In this document: positions 23,074 to 34,606 of the stretch, in pieces | Numbering within the stretch: position 1 is the first letter of the stretch | Layout of the letters: each line of letters opens with the position of its first letter | Assembly: GCF_030435805.1 (NCBI RefSeq) | Contig: NC_081295.1 | Coordinates: forward strand, 157,637,001-157,701,000 | Direction of reading: 5' to 3' | From: Mustela lutreola | Lineage: Eukaryota > Chordata > Mammalia > Carnivora > Mustelidae | Length of the DNA: 64,000 nucleotides | Notes under the pieces: model-generated | What the model saw: the letters and a program-made list of their open reading frames with translations, nothing else | What the model was told of the DNA's origin: nothing | Databases searched by the model: none | Position numbers and translations under genes: made by a program

Positions 23074-23099
23074 CTTAGGCTTAACTCTTCAGAAAGAGT

Positions 23100-24005
23100 C
23101 TATTCTCGATGATTCCTCTTTGATCTTTTCTTCTGGAAATCCCAAAATCTAAAAAATAATTGCAGAGAAAAAAATACTAAAATGTTAAAAATCTTCTCTG
23201 CTGGCAGACACAGAAGTATCTGCAACAAAAGCAGTCACTGTCACATTTATATTGAGACTCAGAACACGCATATTCATGTACATATGAATGTATGTTTGTG
23301 CATGAGATATATACCTATACAAGTAACTGAAATAATAATTTCACAAAACACTATGTATCCTTAATTATGTGACACACATTATTATTTTTAAAATCTTGCC
23401 TTTTTTTTTAAACCCCAAAACAAAAAACCCTGGTCATAGCCTACCATAAGGACTTCATGATTCACATACGAATCATGACCTATAGCTTTAAAAAGTTTCT
23501 AAATTTAAGAAAAAGAATTATAATTCACTGTAAATGTAACCCAACACTATTCTTGGGTATTGGCATGCACTGTAAAATAAAAACAAGGAACAGTGTATTT
23601 AAGTTCTGAACACAGCTCACACTACAACTACGAGAAAAGTTAAATCCATATTGCCACTATTAGTTCTGCTTCTCAAGGAGGGAAGAACCACTGGGGTGGG
23701 GAAGCATCCTTGTGGATGCAAACATAACCCCCTCCACAAATCTGTACCACTTCTGGCTTCACTGACCTCTCTAGTCACCACTCCAGGAGTCGAGAGGGTT
23801 CCCCCCTCCAAAGACAAGGATCCCTGAGCTCTTACTCCCCCCTCCTCCACTTTTCTTGGTGCTGACTCGCTGTCACTTTGAGATCCACATTATCTTCTTT
23901 CAAAACTTCTCACAGGCCACTCATTCATCTGGCAGTATTCATTCCGATACTGCTCTCGGCACTAGACAAGGGGCCCCAACAGAACAAAGTCCCCACCTTG
24001 ATGGA
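23100..24005. other. probable ZSCAN23 5' intron
   Basis: Lies between the SCAN exon and the upstream CpG island. No coding or RNA feature seen. Confidence 0.4.
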
Positions 24006-24009
24006 ACGC

Positions 24010-24255
24010 ACATTCTAAGCACAGTACCGATAGCAGCTGACACTTCTCTTGCTTTCCAGGTACCAGGTTTTGTACTAGATGTTTCACATGCGTCAACTCA
24101 CGGACTCCTCGAAACAACTGTTAAGGGTTTGTTACTACCCACATAAGGACAGATGAGAAAACGGAGGCCCAAAGAGCTGGAGTCACTTGCCCAAGGTCTC
24201 ACACACAGGAAACAGTGAAGCTGCCTTTCCAAAAATCTACTTCAGAATTCACAGG
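24010..24255 (+). mobile_element. MIR element
   Basis: Near full-length: 'gatgtttcacatgcgtcaac', 'gacagatgagaaaacggagg', 'cttgcccaaggtctcacac' follow the MIR core in order. Confidence 0.85.
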
Positions 24256-24359
24256 CTCAACCACCACCCCACTGTCTCTCCTGTACGTGGACAGGAAGGG
24301 AAAAGGATGAACGAAGGAGCCGGCAGGCACAGACAATAGTGAAATAGATGTCAAACAGC

Positions 24360-24868
24360 GTAATAGAGTATATATTATAGTGTGTATGTGTGTGTGTTTA
24401 GTAGAATTATTATACCATAATTAATTATGGTATGATTATATATTATGATTCTGTATAATTATACTACAATTAGTATATTAGATATTTATACTAAATATTA
24501 TATATAATATATGTACATATTATAGTATGTCATAATTATATATTATACTCATATGATTATATTATATATTATATAATATATTATATATATAATATATATT
24601 ATATTGTATTATAATAATATATTATATAATATATATTATATTGTATTATAATAATATATTATATAATATATATTATATTGTATTATAATAATATATTATT
24701 ATATATATTAAATAAAATATTATATATATATAATCATGTAAGTATATCATATAATTATATATTATACTATAATGTATAATATATACAAATATATTAATAT
24801 TATTTATATATTATATAATACTGTACTATAATATATATTATATTAATTATAATATATTAAAAATATAT
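24360..24868. repeat. long AT-rich satellite-like tract
   Basis: About 500 bp of nearly pure A/T with TATA-type motifs. It starts near a short TG run (tgtgtatgtgtgtgtg) and ends at a minus-strand SINE. It contains a 37-bp tandem repeat, listed separately. Confidence 0.85.
24570..24705. repeat. 37-bp tandem repeat in the AT tract
   Basis: The motif TTGTATTATAATAATATATT recurs with its G at 24606, 24643 and 24680, giving a 37-bp period and about three copies with little divergence. Confidence 0.8.
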
Positions 24869-25037
24869 ATTTTAAGGATTTTATTTATTTATTTGAGGGA
24901 GAGTAAGAGAGAGCATGAGAGAGGAGAAGCAGACTTCCCAGAGCTGGGAGCCCAATGTGGGACTCAATCCCGGGAATCCAGGAACATGACCTGAGCGGAA
25001 GGCAGTGGCTTAACCAACTGAGCCACCCAGGCGCCCT
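24868..25037 (-). mobile_element. CAN SINE
   Basis: Minus copy: TTTTAAGGATTTTATTTATT to GAGCCACCCAGGCGCCC. It bounds the AT tract. Confidence 0.9.
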
Positions 25038-25379
25038 TCCACTCTGGTTTTAAGTCAAAGATTTTCTATTCACAGAAAATTAATCCGAAGCTTTGTGCTC
25101 TGCTCATAGAAAATCATTCTGTTATACGGTGTTTCCAATCTTTACTCAGTTTCACTACAATCAATCCCCTCTATTCTCTGTATGGCCTAGGCTCCCTTTT
25201 GCTTTCCTCTCCTGCTCTTGCTTCTGTCTGGTGGCCTAAAATCCCATGGCCTCACACCAGCACATCGCAGCTCCTCTTTGAACCCAGTGCCTCTAAAATG
25301 CTTCCCAAGTGTTTAACAACTCTGCCCTCCCGGTCACAAACAGTTCTTAAGCTCTTTTAGGTTCACCACCCCACTGTAA

Positions 25380-25620
25380 GGTCTTCCTCGACTTACACTG
25401 GGTTATGGCCTCATGAACCCATCACAAGTTGAAAACAACACACACTGAAAGTGCACTGAATGTACCTCACCCTCCAAACAGCATACATTAGCCTCACCTA
25501 CCTTAAATATGCTCAGAGCACTGACGCTATGCTCCAGTAGGGCAAACGTGTCTTCATCATAACGTACCCCCACATTCTCCTCTGGTGTCACCGTCTAAGC
25601 CCCCACAACTTACCAGACAC
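25380..25620. mobile_element. probable Tigger-type DNA transposon fragment
   Basis: 'ctcgacttacactgggttat', 'catacattagcctcacctac' and 'cttaaatatgctcagagcac' resemble a TcMar-Tigger family element. Confidence 0.45.
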
Positions 25621-25983
25621 ATCCCCACATTCCCAAGCCTGGCTCAAGGCTAGTCACCTCTCCAGCTTCAACTGTGGGGTCCCACTGTATTTTTTCTGTT
25701 TTCCTCTATTTCACATGCAAAAACCGCCCGTGCCACTTGGGCTTTTCTTCTCACTATTCATCAGGCTCTCCTCATCCATGTTCCACGCCCGTGGTCTTGC
25801 CTTCGGCACTTACGCAAACCCCAACCAGTCTCTGCACCTTGATTCGACTCTCCCGTCCTCTGAGGTCTTCCTCATCCATTCCATCACCCTCTTCCTCCTT
25901 CCGGCTCTTAGGTCACCAGCCCCATCTTTTACCTCAGTCACAATCTATCCTGTGGTTACTTCTCATATTAAAAAAAAATCCAT

Positions 25984-26182
25984 GGGGCGCCTGGGTGGCT
26001 CAGTGGGTTAAGCCGGTGCCTTCGGCTCGGGTCATGATCTCAGGGTCCTGGGATTGAGTCCCGGGTCGGGCTCTCTGCTCAGCAGGGAGCCTGCTTCCTC
26101 CCCTCTCTCTCTCTCTGCCTGCCTCTCTGCCTACTTGTGATTTCTCTGTCAAATAAATAAATAAAATCTTTTAAAAAAAAAA
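25984..26182 (+). mobile_element. young CAN SINE
   Basis: Full-length GGGGCGCCTGGGTGGCTCAG copy with an intact tail. The flanks share 'aaaaaaaatcca', a likely target-site duplication. Confidence 0.93.
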
Positions 26183-26349
26183 TCCAAATCGTACAGGGTA
26201 AAGAATCCCTTCATCAGAAGTGGACACTGTTAAAGAGTAGAATGGGCCTGCAGACTTTCTCTGTCCATCTTTAACCGCAGGCACGCGCGTGCGCATCACA
26301 CACATGCGCACAACGCAGCTCTTAGCCTCCCTATTCGTCTGCAGCACGT

Positions 26350-26545
26350 GGAGGGGAGCACGAGGCAGCAGATCCAGCTGCGAACGCTGCCCTACGAGCG
26401 TGTGACCTTGGGCGAGGGACCTGGTTTTTCTGACCCTCCATCTCGTTAACAAAACGAGGACAGCTACTCGGCAAGGTTGTCAAGGGCAGGAAATGAGACA
26501 ACCTACATAAACTGGTTTTGCACGACGCCTGGCGCTTAGCGAGCT
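26350..26545 (-). mobile_element. MIR fragment
   Basis: 'gagcgtgtgaccttgggcga', 'aaaacgaggacagctac' and 'acgcctggcgctta' follow the reversed MIR consensus. It lies at the edge of the CpG island and is CpG-rich itself. Confidence 0.65.
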
Positions 26546-26559
26546 TGCCAGTTAACCAC

Positions 26560-27510
26560 CTTCTCGAGAGAGGATGTGCAATTTGGGGTTTAGGCGGCTA
26601 CGTGAGACGCTGCTACCTCCCCTCGGCGCCAGGAGGGTCGAGTCTTCTGCGGCCCAAAGCACAGGGCGGGGAAGCGGGCGGGGAAGCGCGCCGCCGGAAC
26701 AGCGGACGCACCGCTCAGGTCTGTTCTCCCATCTTAAGCGCTAACCAGAAGCCCAGGACGACCGAGGTCCGCAAGCGGAGGCGGCTCCGGCGCGGGAACC
26801 GTCCTGCGGTGGGGCTGCAAGGCTGGCGCGGAGCCCGGCAGCCCCGAGGCGCGTCCGAGGGCGGCAGCTCCCCTGCGACGGCGCTGACCTCCTCCCCACG
26901 TTACACAGGGGAAGGCGCGGAGCTCCCGGTCCCGACAGGGGCTGGTCCTCGGAATGCCTTCCGCGACGCCTGCCCGAACAACGACGGCTCCTTAAGCATT
27001 GCTACAGAGGAGAGTCGAGAGCAGGCCAGAGCCGCGCCGTCGGCGGAGCGGACCACCAGAGGCCGCGGCGCACCGCAGCGCGACTCCTGCTCTCCTCAGT
27101 CGGCCCCCGGCAGCGGCCGCAAGACGTCCGCGGAGGCCGGCGGGGCGACGGGCGGGTCCGGGCCGCCTCCCCCACCCAGGCCGGGCGCCGCGCACACACC
27201 GGCCGCTTGGACGGCGCAGCCGGACTCCGCAGCTCACCCGGCATCCGGGGGAGGAGGAGGCCAGCGGGCCGGACCGCACCCCTGCGAGTCCTCGACAACC
27301 GCCGCGGAGGACCGCCGCGCGACAAAGGCCGGAAGTGCGTCACGCGGACCGCCTCCCGGGAACAGCGCTTCCGGAAGCATTCCTTCTAGCGCGCCCGGAG
27401 GTCTCACGCCTCTGTGGTCGCCTCGCGAATCTCCTCCCCAGTGGAGTGAGGCGCCGCGAGGCGTGGTGTCTCCCCGGCGGGCAAGTGCCGTCACGGCCAG
27501 CTTACACTTT
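26560..27510 (-). promoter_or_regulatory. ZSCAN23: CpG island, probable ZSCAN23 promoter
   Basis: About 950 bp of dense CpG sequence 3.5 kb upstream of the ZSCAN23 start codon. It contains ACAAAGGCCGGAAG at 27322-27335, identical to 8594-8607 in the ZSCAN12 island, then AGTGCGTCACG at 27334-27344 and GCTTCCGGAAGC near 27367. ETS and ATF/CRE-like sites of this kind are usual in TATA-less promoters. Long open frames here (up to 340 codons) are composition artefacts. Confidence 0.68.
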
Positions 27511-27519
27511 TGCACGTAT

Positions 27520-28255
27520 AAACTCATTCATTCTAAATAGCAACGCTGTAGGTTCGGCGCAATTATCCCCATGGAACAAATGAGGAAACTGACGTGCATT
27601 CCCTCCGCCTTTCTTAGTGTCATTCCTGCAAAGAAACAGTTTTTGTGCATTTATTCAAGATATTTCAGGCTCCTTTTACGCTTTTCCTGCTCTAGACCTA
27701 GAACCCACCATTGTTCCATGAAGCTCGGGTTCCTTTCAGCGGAGACGGTGTACAGAAACCAACGGATCCTCTCACTGGCACCAGGATACAGCTTTGTTCT
27801 AGGCCCTATCCACAATTTTATTTTCTTCGGAATTGTATACATTGTCTCCAATTCAAATACAATTTCAGTTTGTTTTGCCTTTTCCTTTCTGTTTTTCCCG
27901 AAAACCTGGTTCCTAACAGGTCCATATATATTCACCCAGTTTGCTCTGTCTTGCAATGTAAACAAAATAGTTTCAAATTCACAGTGCCCGTGTCACTAGC
28001 AACAGTATACCTGCTGTGTGGAGTTCAGAATTTCTTTGTTTGCTTTGCTTGTTTATTGGTTCTTGAAATATATCCCATTAGGGGAGTTCAGTCAGAGTAC
28101 TGTATACATGCATTAATTTGAATTCTTTTCTCTTTATACTTATGTTATAAGCTTGGTACACAGGATCATTTGTTTCTGTTTGTTTTTCTATTTCAGGGTT
28201 TGTTTACCTTTCATCCCTTTTCATTTCCTTTATGAACATGCAAAACACTTAGTTC
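27520..28255. other. intergenic DNA upstream of ZSCAN23
   Basis: A short MIR-like piece ('ccccatggaacaaatgagga') lies near 27570. The rest is unassigned. Overlapping frames around 27571-28121 show no known domain. Confidence 0.4.
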
Positions 28256-28367
28256 AAAATCTAAATGATATACACACAGATTTTTTCATTAACTATAGTA
28301 CAGTTCTATTTTCCTTATGACATCCTTTTTTAAAAGATTTTGTTTAATTGATTAATTAATTTATTTC

Positions 28368-28549
28368 TTTAAAATATTTTATTTATTTATTTGACAGACA
28401 GATCACAACTAGGCAGAGAGACAGAACGGGGAGGGGAAGTAGACTCCCCATTGAGCAGAGAACCTGATGTGAGGCTCAATCCCAGGACCCTGGGATCATG
28501 ACCTGAGCGGAAGGCAGAAGCTTAACCCACTGAGCCACCCAGGCCCCCT
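28368..28549 (-). mobile_element. CAN SINE
   Basis: Minus copy: AATATTTTATTTATTTATTT to CTGAGCCACCCAGGCCCCCT. Confidence 0.88.
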
Positions 28550-28687
28550 CCTTATAATTTCCTTAACATTTATTTTCTCTAGCTTACTGTACTATAAGAA
28601 TACAGTATATACATGTAACATACAAAGTGTCTATAAATCTACTAATTATGTTATTGGTAAGACTTCCAGTTAAGAGTAACCTGTTAG

Positions 28688-28901
28688 GGGTGCCTGGGTG
28701 GCTCAGTGGGTTAAAGCCTCTGCCTTTGGCTCAGGTCATGATCCCAGGGTTCTGGGGTCAAGCCCTGCATTGGGCTCTCTGCTCAGTGGGGAGCCTGCTT
28801 CCCCCACCATCTCTCTCTGCCTGCCTCTCTGCCTACTTGTGACCTCTGCCTGTCAAATAAATAAATAAAATCTTAAAAAAAAAAAAGAAATTTCATGTTT
28901 A
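28688..28901 (+). mobile_element. CAN SINE with a 16-bp target-site duplication
   Basis: Full-length copy flanked by AAGAGTAACCTGTTAG at 28672-28687 and 28902-28917. After the poly-A tail there are about 15 extra bases (gaaatttcatgttta) before the duplication, possibly 3' sequence carried from the source locus. Confidence 0.93.
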
Positions 28902-29218
28902 AAGAGTAACCTGTTAGTAGTTCAGTTTGGAGGCGTCAATAGTTATACATGGATTATTGACTGCGTGGGGGTCAGTACTCCAACCCCTGCATTGTTCAAG
29001 GGTCAACTGTATATCCACGCCCCATTTTCATTAGTTTTAATTTATCCTGTCTTTCCTTCCTCTTTTCCGTCTTTCCTTTCTTCTCTATTCTCTTTTCTCA
29101 CAAATTTAAGCATTTGCCTTCTTTATTGCTATGAATTATCATATTATATGCATTCCTTGGCACATTGCTTTATCACTTACTAAAATAACCTGGAAATTAT
29201 CTGCTCATTGAAATATCC

Positions 29219-29272
29219 TTCTATCTATCTATCTATCTATCTACTTATTGCTTGCTTGCTTGCTTGTTTATA
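29219..29272. repeat. (CTAT)n / (TTGC)n microsatellite
   Basis: Five CTAT-type units followed by four TTGC/TTGT-type units. Confidence 0.8.
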
Positions 29273-29395
29273 GTGGCATAGTACTCCATCATGTGGCCAT
29301 ACCAGAATTTTCCCAACCAGTCTGTAAGGGATGGGTATTTGGATTGTTTCCAGTATTTTGTTTTAACAAATAATGCTACATTGAATAATGAAGAA
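29273..29395 (-). mobile_element. L1 fragment
   Basis: 'gtggcatagtactccatcat', 'tttggattgtttccagtatt' and 'taacaaataatgctacattg' match the reversed L1 3' region. Confidence 0.6.
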
Positions 29396-29614
29396 AGAGG
29401 AAGGAAGAGAGAAAGGAAAGTGCCTTTGCAAGCATTGTTTTATTTTACACTCGCAACAGCAAAGTGTGAAAATGCCTGTTTTCACACAGCCTCCCCAACT
29501 CTACGTTTTCGGGCTTTTGAACATTGTCAATAGGACAAGTGATTAGGTATTTCTTAAACAACCACAACCCCAATGCTGAAATCCCTGTTAAAAATGGATT
29601 CATGTATATTTCAA

Positions 29615-30900
29615 AAACTGTAAAATACTGGTGGAAGAAATTGAAGATGGCACAAACAGATGCAAAGATATTCCATGCTTGGTGAATTGGAAGAACCGAT
29701 GTTGTTAGAATGCCCATACTACCCAATGCAACCTACTGATTCAATACAATCTCTATTGAAATACCAACAACATTTTTCACAAAATTAGAATAAATAGTAC
29801 TAAAATTTGTATGGAACCACAACAGACCTTGAATAGCCAAAGCAATCTTGAAAAGAACAAAGCTGGAGGTATCCGACAGATCTCAAGGTATCCTACAAAC
29901 GTCTAGTTATCAAAATGGTATGGTCCTGGCACAAAGATGAACACACAGATCAATGGAACAGAATACACAACCCAGAAATAAACCCACACATATGTGGTCA
30001 ACTAATCTTTGAGGAAGGAGGCAAGAATATCCAATGGGGGAAAGAGTCTCTTCAATGAATGCTGCTGGGGAAACTGAGCAGCTACATGCATGAAACTGGA
30101 CCGCATTCTCACACACAAAAATGAACTAATGGGTTAAAGACCTAAATTTGAGACTCAAAACCACAAAACTCCTAGGAGAAAACATAGGCAATAATTTCTT
30201 GACATTGGACCAAGCAACATTTTTCTAGATATATCTCCTCAGGCAAGGGAAACAAAAGCAAAATTAAACTACCAAGACTACACCAAAATAAACAGCTTTT
30301 GCACAGCAAAGGAAAACATCAACATAAAGCAAGACAAAATACTAAATGGGAGAAGATATTTGCAAGTGACATATTCAATAAGGGGCTAATATCCAAAATA
30401 TATAAAGAATTTATACAGCTCAGCACCAAAGAGCCCCCAAATAATACAATTGCAAAAAGGGCAGAAGACAGGAATAGACATTTTTCCACAGAAGACATAC
30501 CCATGGCCAACAGACACATGAAAAGATGCTCAACATCACTGATCATCAGGAAAATGCATATCAAAACCACAATATCATGTCACACCTGTCAGAATGTCCA
30601 AGCCCAAAAAGAAAGAAGTAAGAAGTGTTGGTGAGGATGCGGGGAAGAGGAACTCTCCGTGCATTGTCAGTAGGAATGTAAATTGGTGCCACCACTGTGG
30701 GAAACAGCATGAAGTTCCTCAAAAAATTAATAGAATTACCTTAGGACCCAGTTTTCCATACTTGGATATCTTCCCAAAGAAAACAAAAACATTAATTCAA
30801 AAAGATACATGCACTGTTATGTTTATTGTAGCATTATTTACAACAGCCAAGATATGGAAGCAGCCTGTGTTCACTCATAGATATTTAAAAAATGGATCCA
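29615..30900 (+). mobile_element. L1 ORF2 3' portion
   Basis: 'acccaatgcaacctactgat', 'aatgggagaagatatttgca' and 'gcattatttacaacagccaa' follow L1 ORF2 and its 3' end in order. Many stops; inactive. Confidence 0.85.
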
Positions 30901-31186
30901 CAGTGCCACATGTTAGCAAGGATTATGGAACAATGAGAACTTCCACACATTCTTGATGAGAGTGTAAATTGGTAATATTATTTTGGGGAAACTCTTTGGC
31001 ATATCCCAAAAGCTAAACACATGCGTATTCTATGACTGGGAGTTTTACTTTCAGAGATAGCCACCAGAAATGAATATATATTTGCATCTAAAGACATGTG
31101 CATACAGCATTTTTATAGCTCTAAAGTGGAAACAACCCAAATGACCATTAACAGTAGGATAGATTCAAAAACTTAAGTTTAGGGAC

Positions 31187-31371
31187 AACTGGTTGGCTCA
31201 GTCTGTTAAGCATCTGCCTTTAGCTTAGGTCATGATCCCTGGGTCCTCAGATCAAGTCCTGCATTGGGCTCTTTGCTCCGTGGGGAGTCTGCTTCTCCCT
31301 CTGCCTGCCATTCCCCCTGCTGTGTGCACGCTCTCTCTCCCAAATAAATAAATAAAATCTTTTTTAAAAGA
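31187..31371 (+). mobile_element. CAN SINE
   Basis: Head 'gggacaactggttggctcag' is diverged; tail AAATAAATAAATAAAATC is intact. Inserted in the L1. Confidence 0.85.
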
Positions 31372-31384
31372 TTAGGAAAATCTT

Positions 31385-31593
31385 TTTTTTTTTTTAAAGA
31401 TTTTATTTTATTTATTTGTCATAGAGAGAGAAGCGAGAGCAAGCACAGGCAGACAGAGTGGCAGGCAGAGGCAGAGGGAGAAGCAGGCTCCCTGCCAAAC
31501 AAGGAGCCCGATGTGGGACTTGATCCCAGTACGCTGGGATCATGACCTGAGCTGAAGGCAGCCACTTAACCAACTGAGCCACCCAGGCATCCA
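31385..31593 (-). mobile_element. CAN SINE
   Basis: Minus copy with flanks sharing 'attaggaaaatctttt' (near 31373 and 31596). Confidence 0.9.
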
Positions 31594-31629
31594 TATTAGG
31601 AAAATCTTTTAAGATTTAAAAAATCTTTA

Positions 31630-31822
31630 GGGGTGGCTGAGTGGCTCAGTGGGTTAAGCCTCTGCCTTCGGCACAGGTCATGATCTCAGGGTCTGGGATC
31701 GAGCCCCACACTGGGCTCCTTGCTCAGTGGGGAGCTTGCTTCCCCTTCTCTCTCTGCCTGCCTCTCTGCCTACTTGTGATATCTCTCTGTAAAATAAATA
31801 AATAAAATCTTTTTAAAAAAAG
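31630..31822 (+). mobile_element. CAN SINE
   Basis: GGGTGGCTGAGTGGCTCAGT to AAATAAATAAATAAAATC. Followed by a run of AAATCTTT-type repeats to 31910. Confidence 0.9.
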
Positions 31823-32284
31823 ATTTAAAGAATCTTTAAACATCTTTAAATCTTTTTAAAAAATCACAAATAAATAAAATCTTTTTTAAAAGATTTTTAA
31901 AAAATCTTTAAAAAACTGAAAATAATTAAGTTTATTCATACAATGGAATACTATGCAACAATCAAAATGGACTACAGCTACAAGCCACAGTGATAAACTT
32001 CACAAACATAATAGCGAAAGAAGGCAGACACAAAAAGACACATGCTTCGTGACTTCATTTACATAAAGTTCAAACTGGGAAAACTAATATCTGGTGTTGG
32101 AAGTCACAACAGGAAGGAGGAATGGAGCACAAGTGGGTCTTCCGAGAAACGGGTAGTGTTCTACTTCTTGACTTTGGTGGTAGTTACATGGGTGGTTTCA
32201 CTTTATGAATTTCATTTACTTGTGTACCTATAACTTGTGTATTTTCAAATATAGGTATATTTCAATAAAAAGTGTTTTGCATAT

Positions 32285-32410
32285 GTTTTTTAAATTCAAA
32301 CCATTTTACAGTTGAAGAAACCAAGGTTCAGGGAAATGAAGTATGTTATTGAGGTCAGCGGAGCCAGGACCTAAATCCAAGTTTCCTGATCAGGTAGCTT
32401 CCTTAGCCCT
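32285..32410 (+). mobile_element. MIR fragment
   Basis: 'ttttacagttgaagaaacca' and 'gagccaggacctaaatccaa' follow the MIR 3' half. Confidence 0.65.
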
Positions 32411-32599
32411 GAAGGATCATTTAGCCAGGAATCCTTGCATGTGGGTCTTTTAGGGGCCATTTCTTTTGTTGTAAGTTTAACACAGTGTTCATTAGACAAA
32501 AATATAGTTATTAGTAATACTTAGATACATATGTATAATAGTCTTCTTACTCACCTATCCCACAAATGCTTCTCAAGAAATAGAGGTGGAGATTGATGT

Positions 32600-33005
32600 A
32601 GATATATATATTTATATATCTATTATATATAATATTTATATATTATATATATATAATATATAATCAGGCTCCTTGCTCAGTGGGAAGCCTGCTTCTCTCT
32701 CTCTCTCACTCCCCCTGCTTGTGTTCCCTCTCTCACTGTCTCAAATAAATAAATAAAATCTTTAAAATCTATATATTATTATATAATTATATTATATATT
32801 ATTATATTATCTATTTTATATATAAATAAATAAATTTATATAATAAATAAATTAAATATTTAATATATAATATATATTATTATATTATATATTTATTATA
32901 TAATATATACTTTAAAGATTTTATTTATATATTTATATATTTATTTATATATATTAAAGATTTTAATTGATTAATTAAAAATTTAATTTAATTTAATAAT
33001 TTAAA
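32600..33005. repeat. AT-rich tract with SINE tails
   Basis: TATATAAT-type low-complexity DNA interrupted by the 3' half of a SINE at 32663-32771. Confidence 0.8.
32663..32771 (+). mobile_element. CAN SINE, 3' half only
   Basis: Begins at 'caggctccttgctcagtggg'; the tRNA-like head is missing. Tail AAATAAATAAATAAAATC is present. Confidence 0.82.
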
Positions 33006-33009
33006 TATA

Positions 33010-33201
33010 TATTTTAAAGATTTTATTTATTTATTTGGCAGAGAGTGAGACAGTGAGAGAGGGAACACAAGCAGGGGAGTGAGAGAGAGAAGCAGGCTTC
33101 CCACTGAGCAAGGAGCCCCATGCAGGACTCCATCCCAGGACCCCGTGATCATGACCTGAGGCAAAGACAGATGCTTAACTGACTAAGCCACCCAGGCATC
33201 C
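33010..33201 (-). mobile_element. CAN SINE
   Basis: Minus copy: TTTTAAAGATTTTATTTATT to AAGCCACCCAGGCATCC. Confidence 0.9.
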
Positions 33202-33513
33202 GAGAGGATAATATATTTCAAAGTCAAAAGAGACCTAAAATTATTATACAAGCCCTCGGGTCATTATATAGAAATATGATGGAGTGTTTTATTTAAATAC
33301 AGGTGATTGATAAAATAGATCAGAAAAATTTGAAATACATTATCTAAAATTTTGTTCTCTCTTTCCCTCTCTATATAAGTATGTATGTGTGTGTGTTTAT
33401 GTATATATATTTTTTTAATCTTTTCAAATACACAATGTAAATCAGTAAAAATCATTCTCAAATTAGAGCGTTAGGAATCTAGAGGAACTTTTTTCTTTAA
33501 AAAATATCCTCTT

Positions 33514-33718
33514 GGGGGCACCTGGGTGGCTCAGTGGGTTAAGCCTCTGCCTTCAGCTCAGGTCATGGTCTCAGGGTCCTGGGATCAAGCCCCACATCGG
33601 GGCTCTCTGCTTAGCAGGGAGCCTGCTTCCCCCTCTCTCTCTGCCTGTTGCTCTGCCTACTTGTGATCTCTCTCTGTCTCTCTCTGTGTCAAACAAATAA
33701 ATAAAATCTTTAAAAAAT
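33514..33718 (+). mobile_element. CAN SINE, first of a tandem trio
   Basis: Full-length. Preceded by 'atatcctctt', which also precedes the next copy. Confidence 0.92.
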
Positions 33719-33738
33719 ATATATATATATATATCCTC

Positions 33739-33930
33739 TTGGGGCACCTGGGTGGCTCAGTGGGTTGGGCCTCTGCCTTCAGCTTAGGTCATGATCTCAG
33801 GGTCCTGGGATCGAGCCCTGCATTGGGCTCTCTGCTCAGCAGGGAGCCTGCTTCCCCCTCTCTCTGCCTGCCTCTCTACCTACTTGTGATCTCTGTCTGT
33901 CAAATAAATAAATATTCTTTTAAAAAATAA
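33739..33930 (+). mobile_element. CAN SINE, second of a tandem trio
   Basis: Full-length copy inserted at the repeated 'atatcctctt' site. Confidence 0.92.
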
Positions 33931-33967
33931 AATAAAAAATTAAAAAATAAATTTAAAATATCCTCTA

Positions 33968-34150
33968 AGGGCACTTGATTGGCTCAGTTGGTAAAGCATC
34001 TGCCTTTGGCTCAGGTCATGATTTTGGAGTCCTGGAATCAAGCCTCGCATTGGGCTCCCGGCTCAGCGGGGAGTCTGCTTCTCCCTTTCCCTCTGCCTCT
34101 CCCCATGCTTCTGCTCTCTCTTTATGCCAAATAAATAAAACAATTTTTTC
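33968..34150 (+). mobile_element. CAN SINE, third and oldest of a tandem trio
   Basis: Diverged copy (GGGCACTTGATTGGCTCAG), preceded by 'aatatcctcta'. Confidence 0.85.
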
Positions 34151-34606
34151 AACAAATGAAGAAAAGAAAAGTCCTTTCAGCAGACAAGTTTCAAATATAT
34201 TTTTTTCCTAAACCAAAGCACCGTATGATCGGTTAGTGGACATTATTGGTTATGCTGCTTGCCGCGGGGCGGTGAACAGTGTATTCTCCGAGCAGCTATG
34301 CAGCTAAGGTGCATCTGACCTCAACTGGGTCAATCAGATGCTTCCATAGAGGGTTTGAATCTTGGAAAAATGAGGTAAAAATATGAGGTTGGGGGAGGGA
34401 CTGTCAGAGCAGATGCCTTCCGGATTAGCATCCCAGGTGACAGCACTAAAAGATATGTCCTACATGGTCTCTTTCCGGAGTGGGATCTTGGCTATAGCTT
34501 GTTTCCCTTCACGTCTGCTTGTTTGTGAAATCTGGTTCTTCACCTCTCACATCGATTCTGTGAACTACCGTTCTTCCAATATCTGTTTAAATTCTCAGTA
34601 TTATAT

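Larger units (their letters stand above)
28255..29015 (+). mobile_element. Tigger-like DNA transposon, interrupted by SINEs
   Basis: Same family as 10690-11300: 'gtgggggtcagtactccaac' and the end 'ttgttcaagggtcaac' near 28991. Two SINEs, at 28368-28549 and 28688-28901, are inserted in it. Confidence 0.6.
30905..32285 (+). mobile_element. second, older L1 3' end with nested SINEs
   Basis: Restarts at an upstream point of ORF2 ('aacaatgagaacttccacac'). It continues through 'atacaatggaatactatgca' (31939) and ends at AATAAA near 32265. Three SINEs interrupt it. Confidence 0.75.

Noticed and set aside
22548-23078. plus-strand frames opposite the ZSCAN23 SCAN exon
   Set aside because: Antisense shadows of a real exon; the same shadow pattern occurs at the ZSCAN12 SCAN exon.
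26518-27540. 340-codon open frame upstream of ZSCAN23
   Set aside because: Same reason: CpG-island composition, no domain, and it runs into a MIR remnant.
33514-34150. regularly spaced repeats resembling a CRISPR-like array
   Set aside because: They are full-length SINEs in a mammalian genome.
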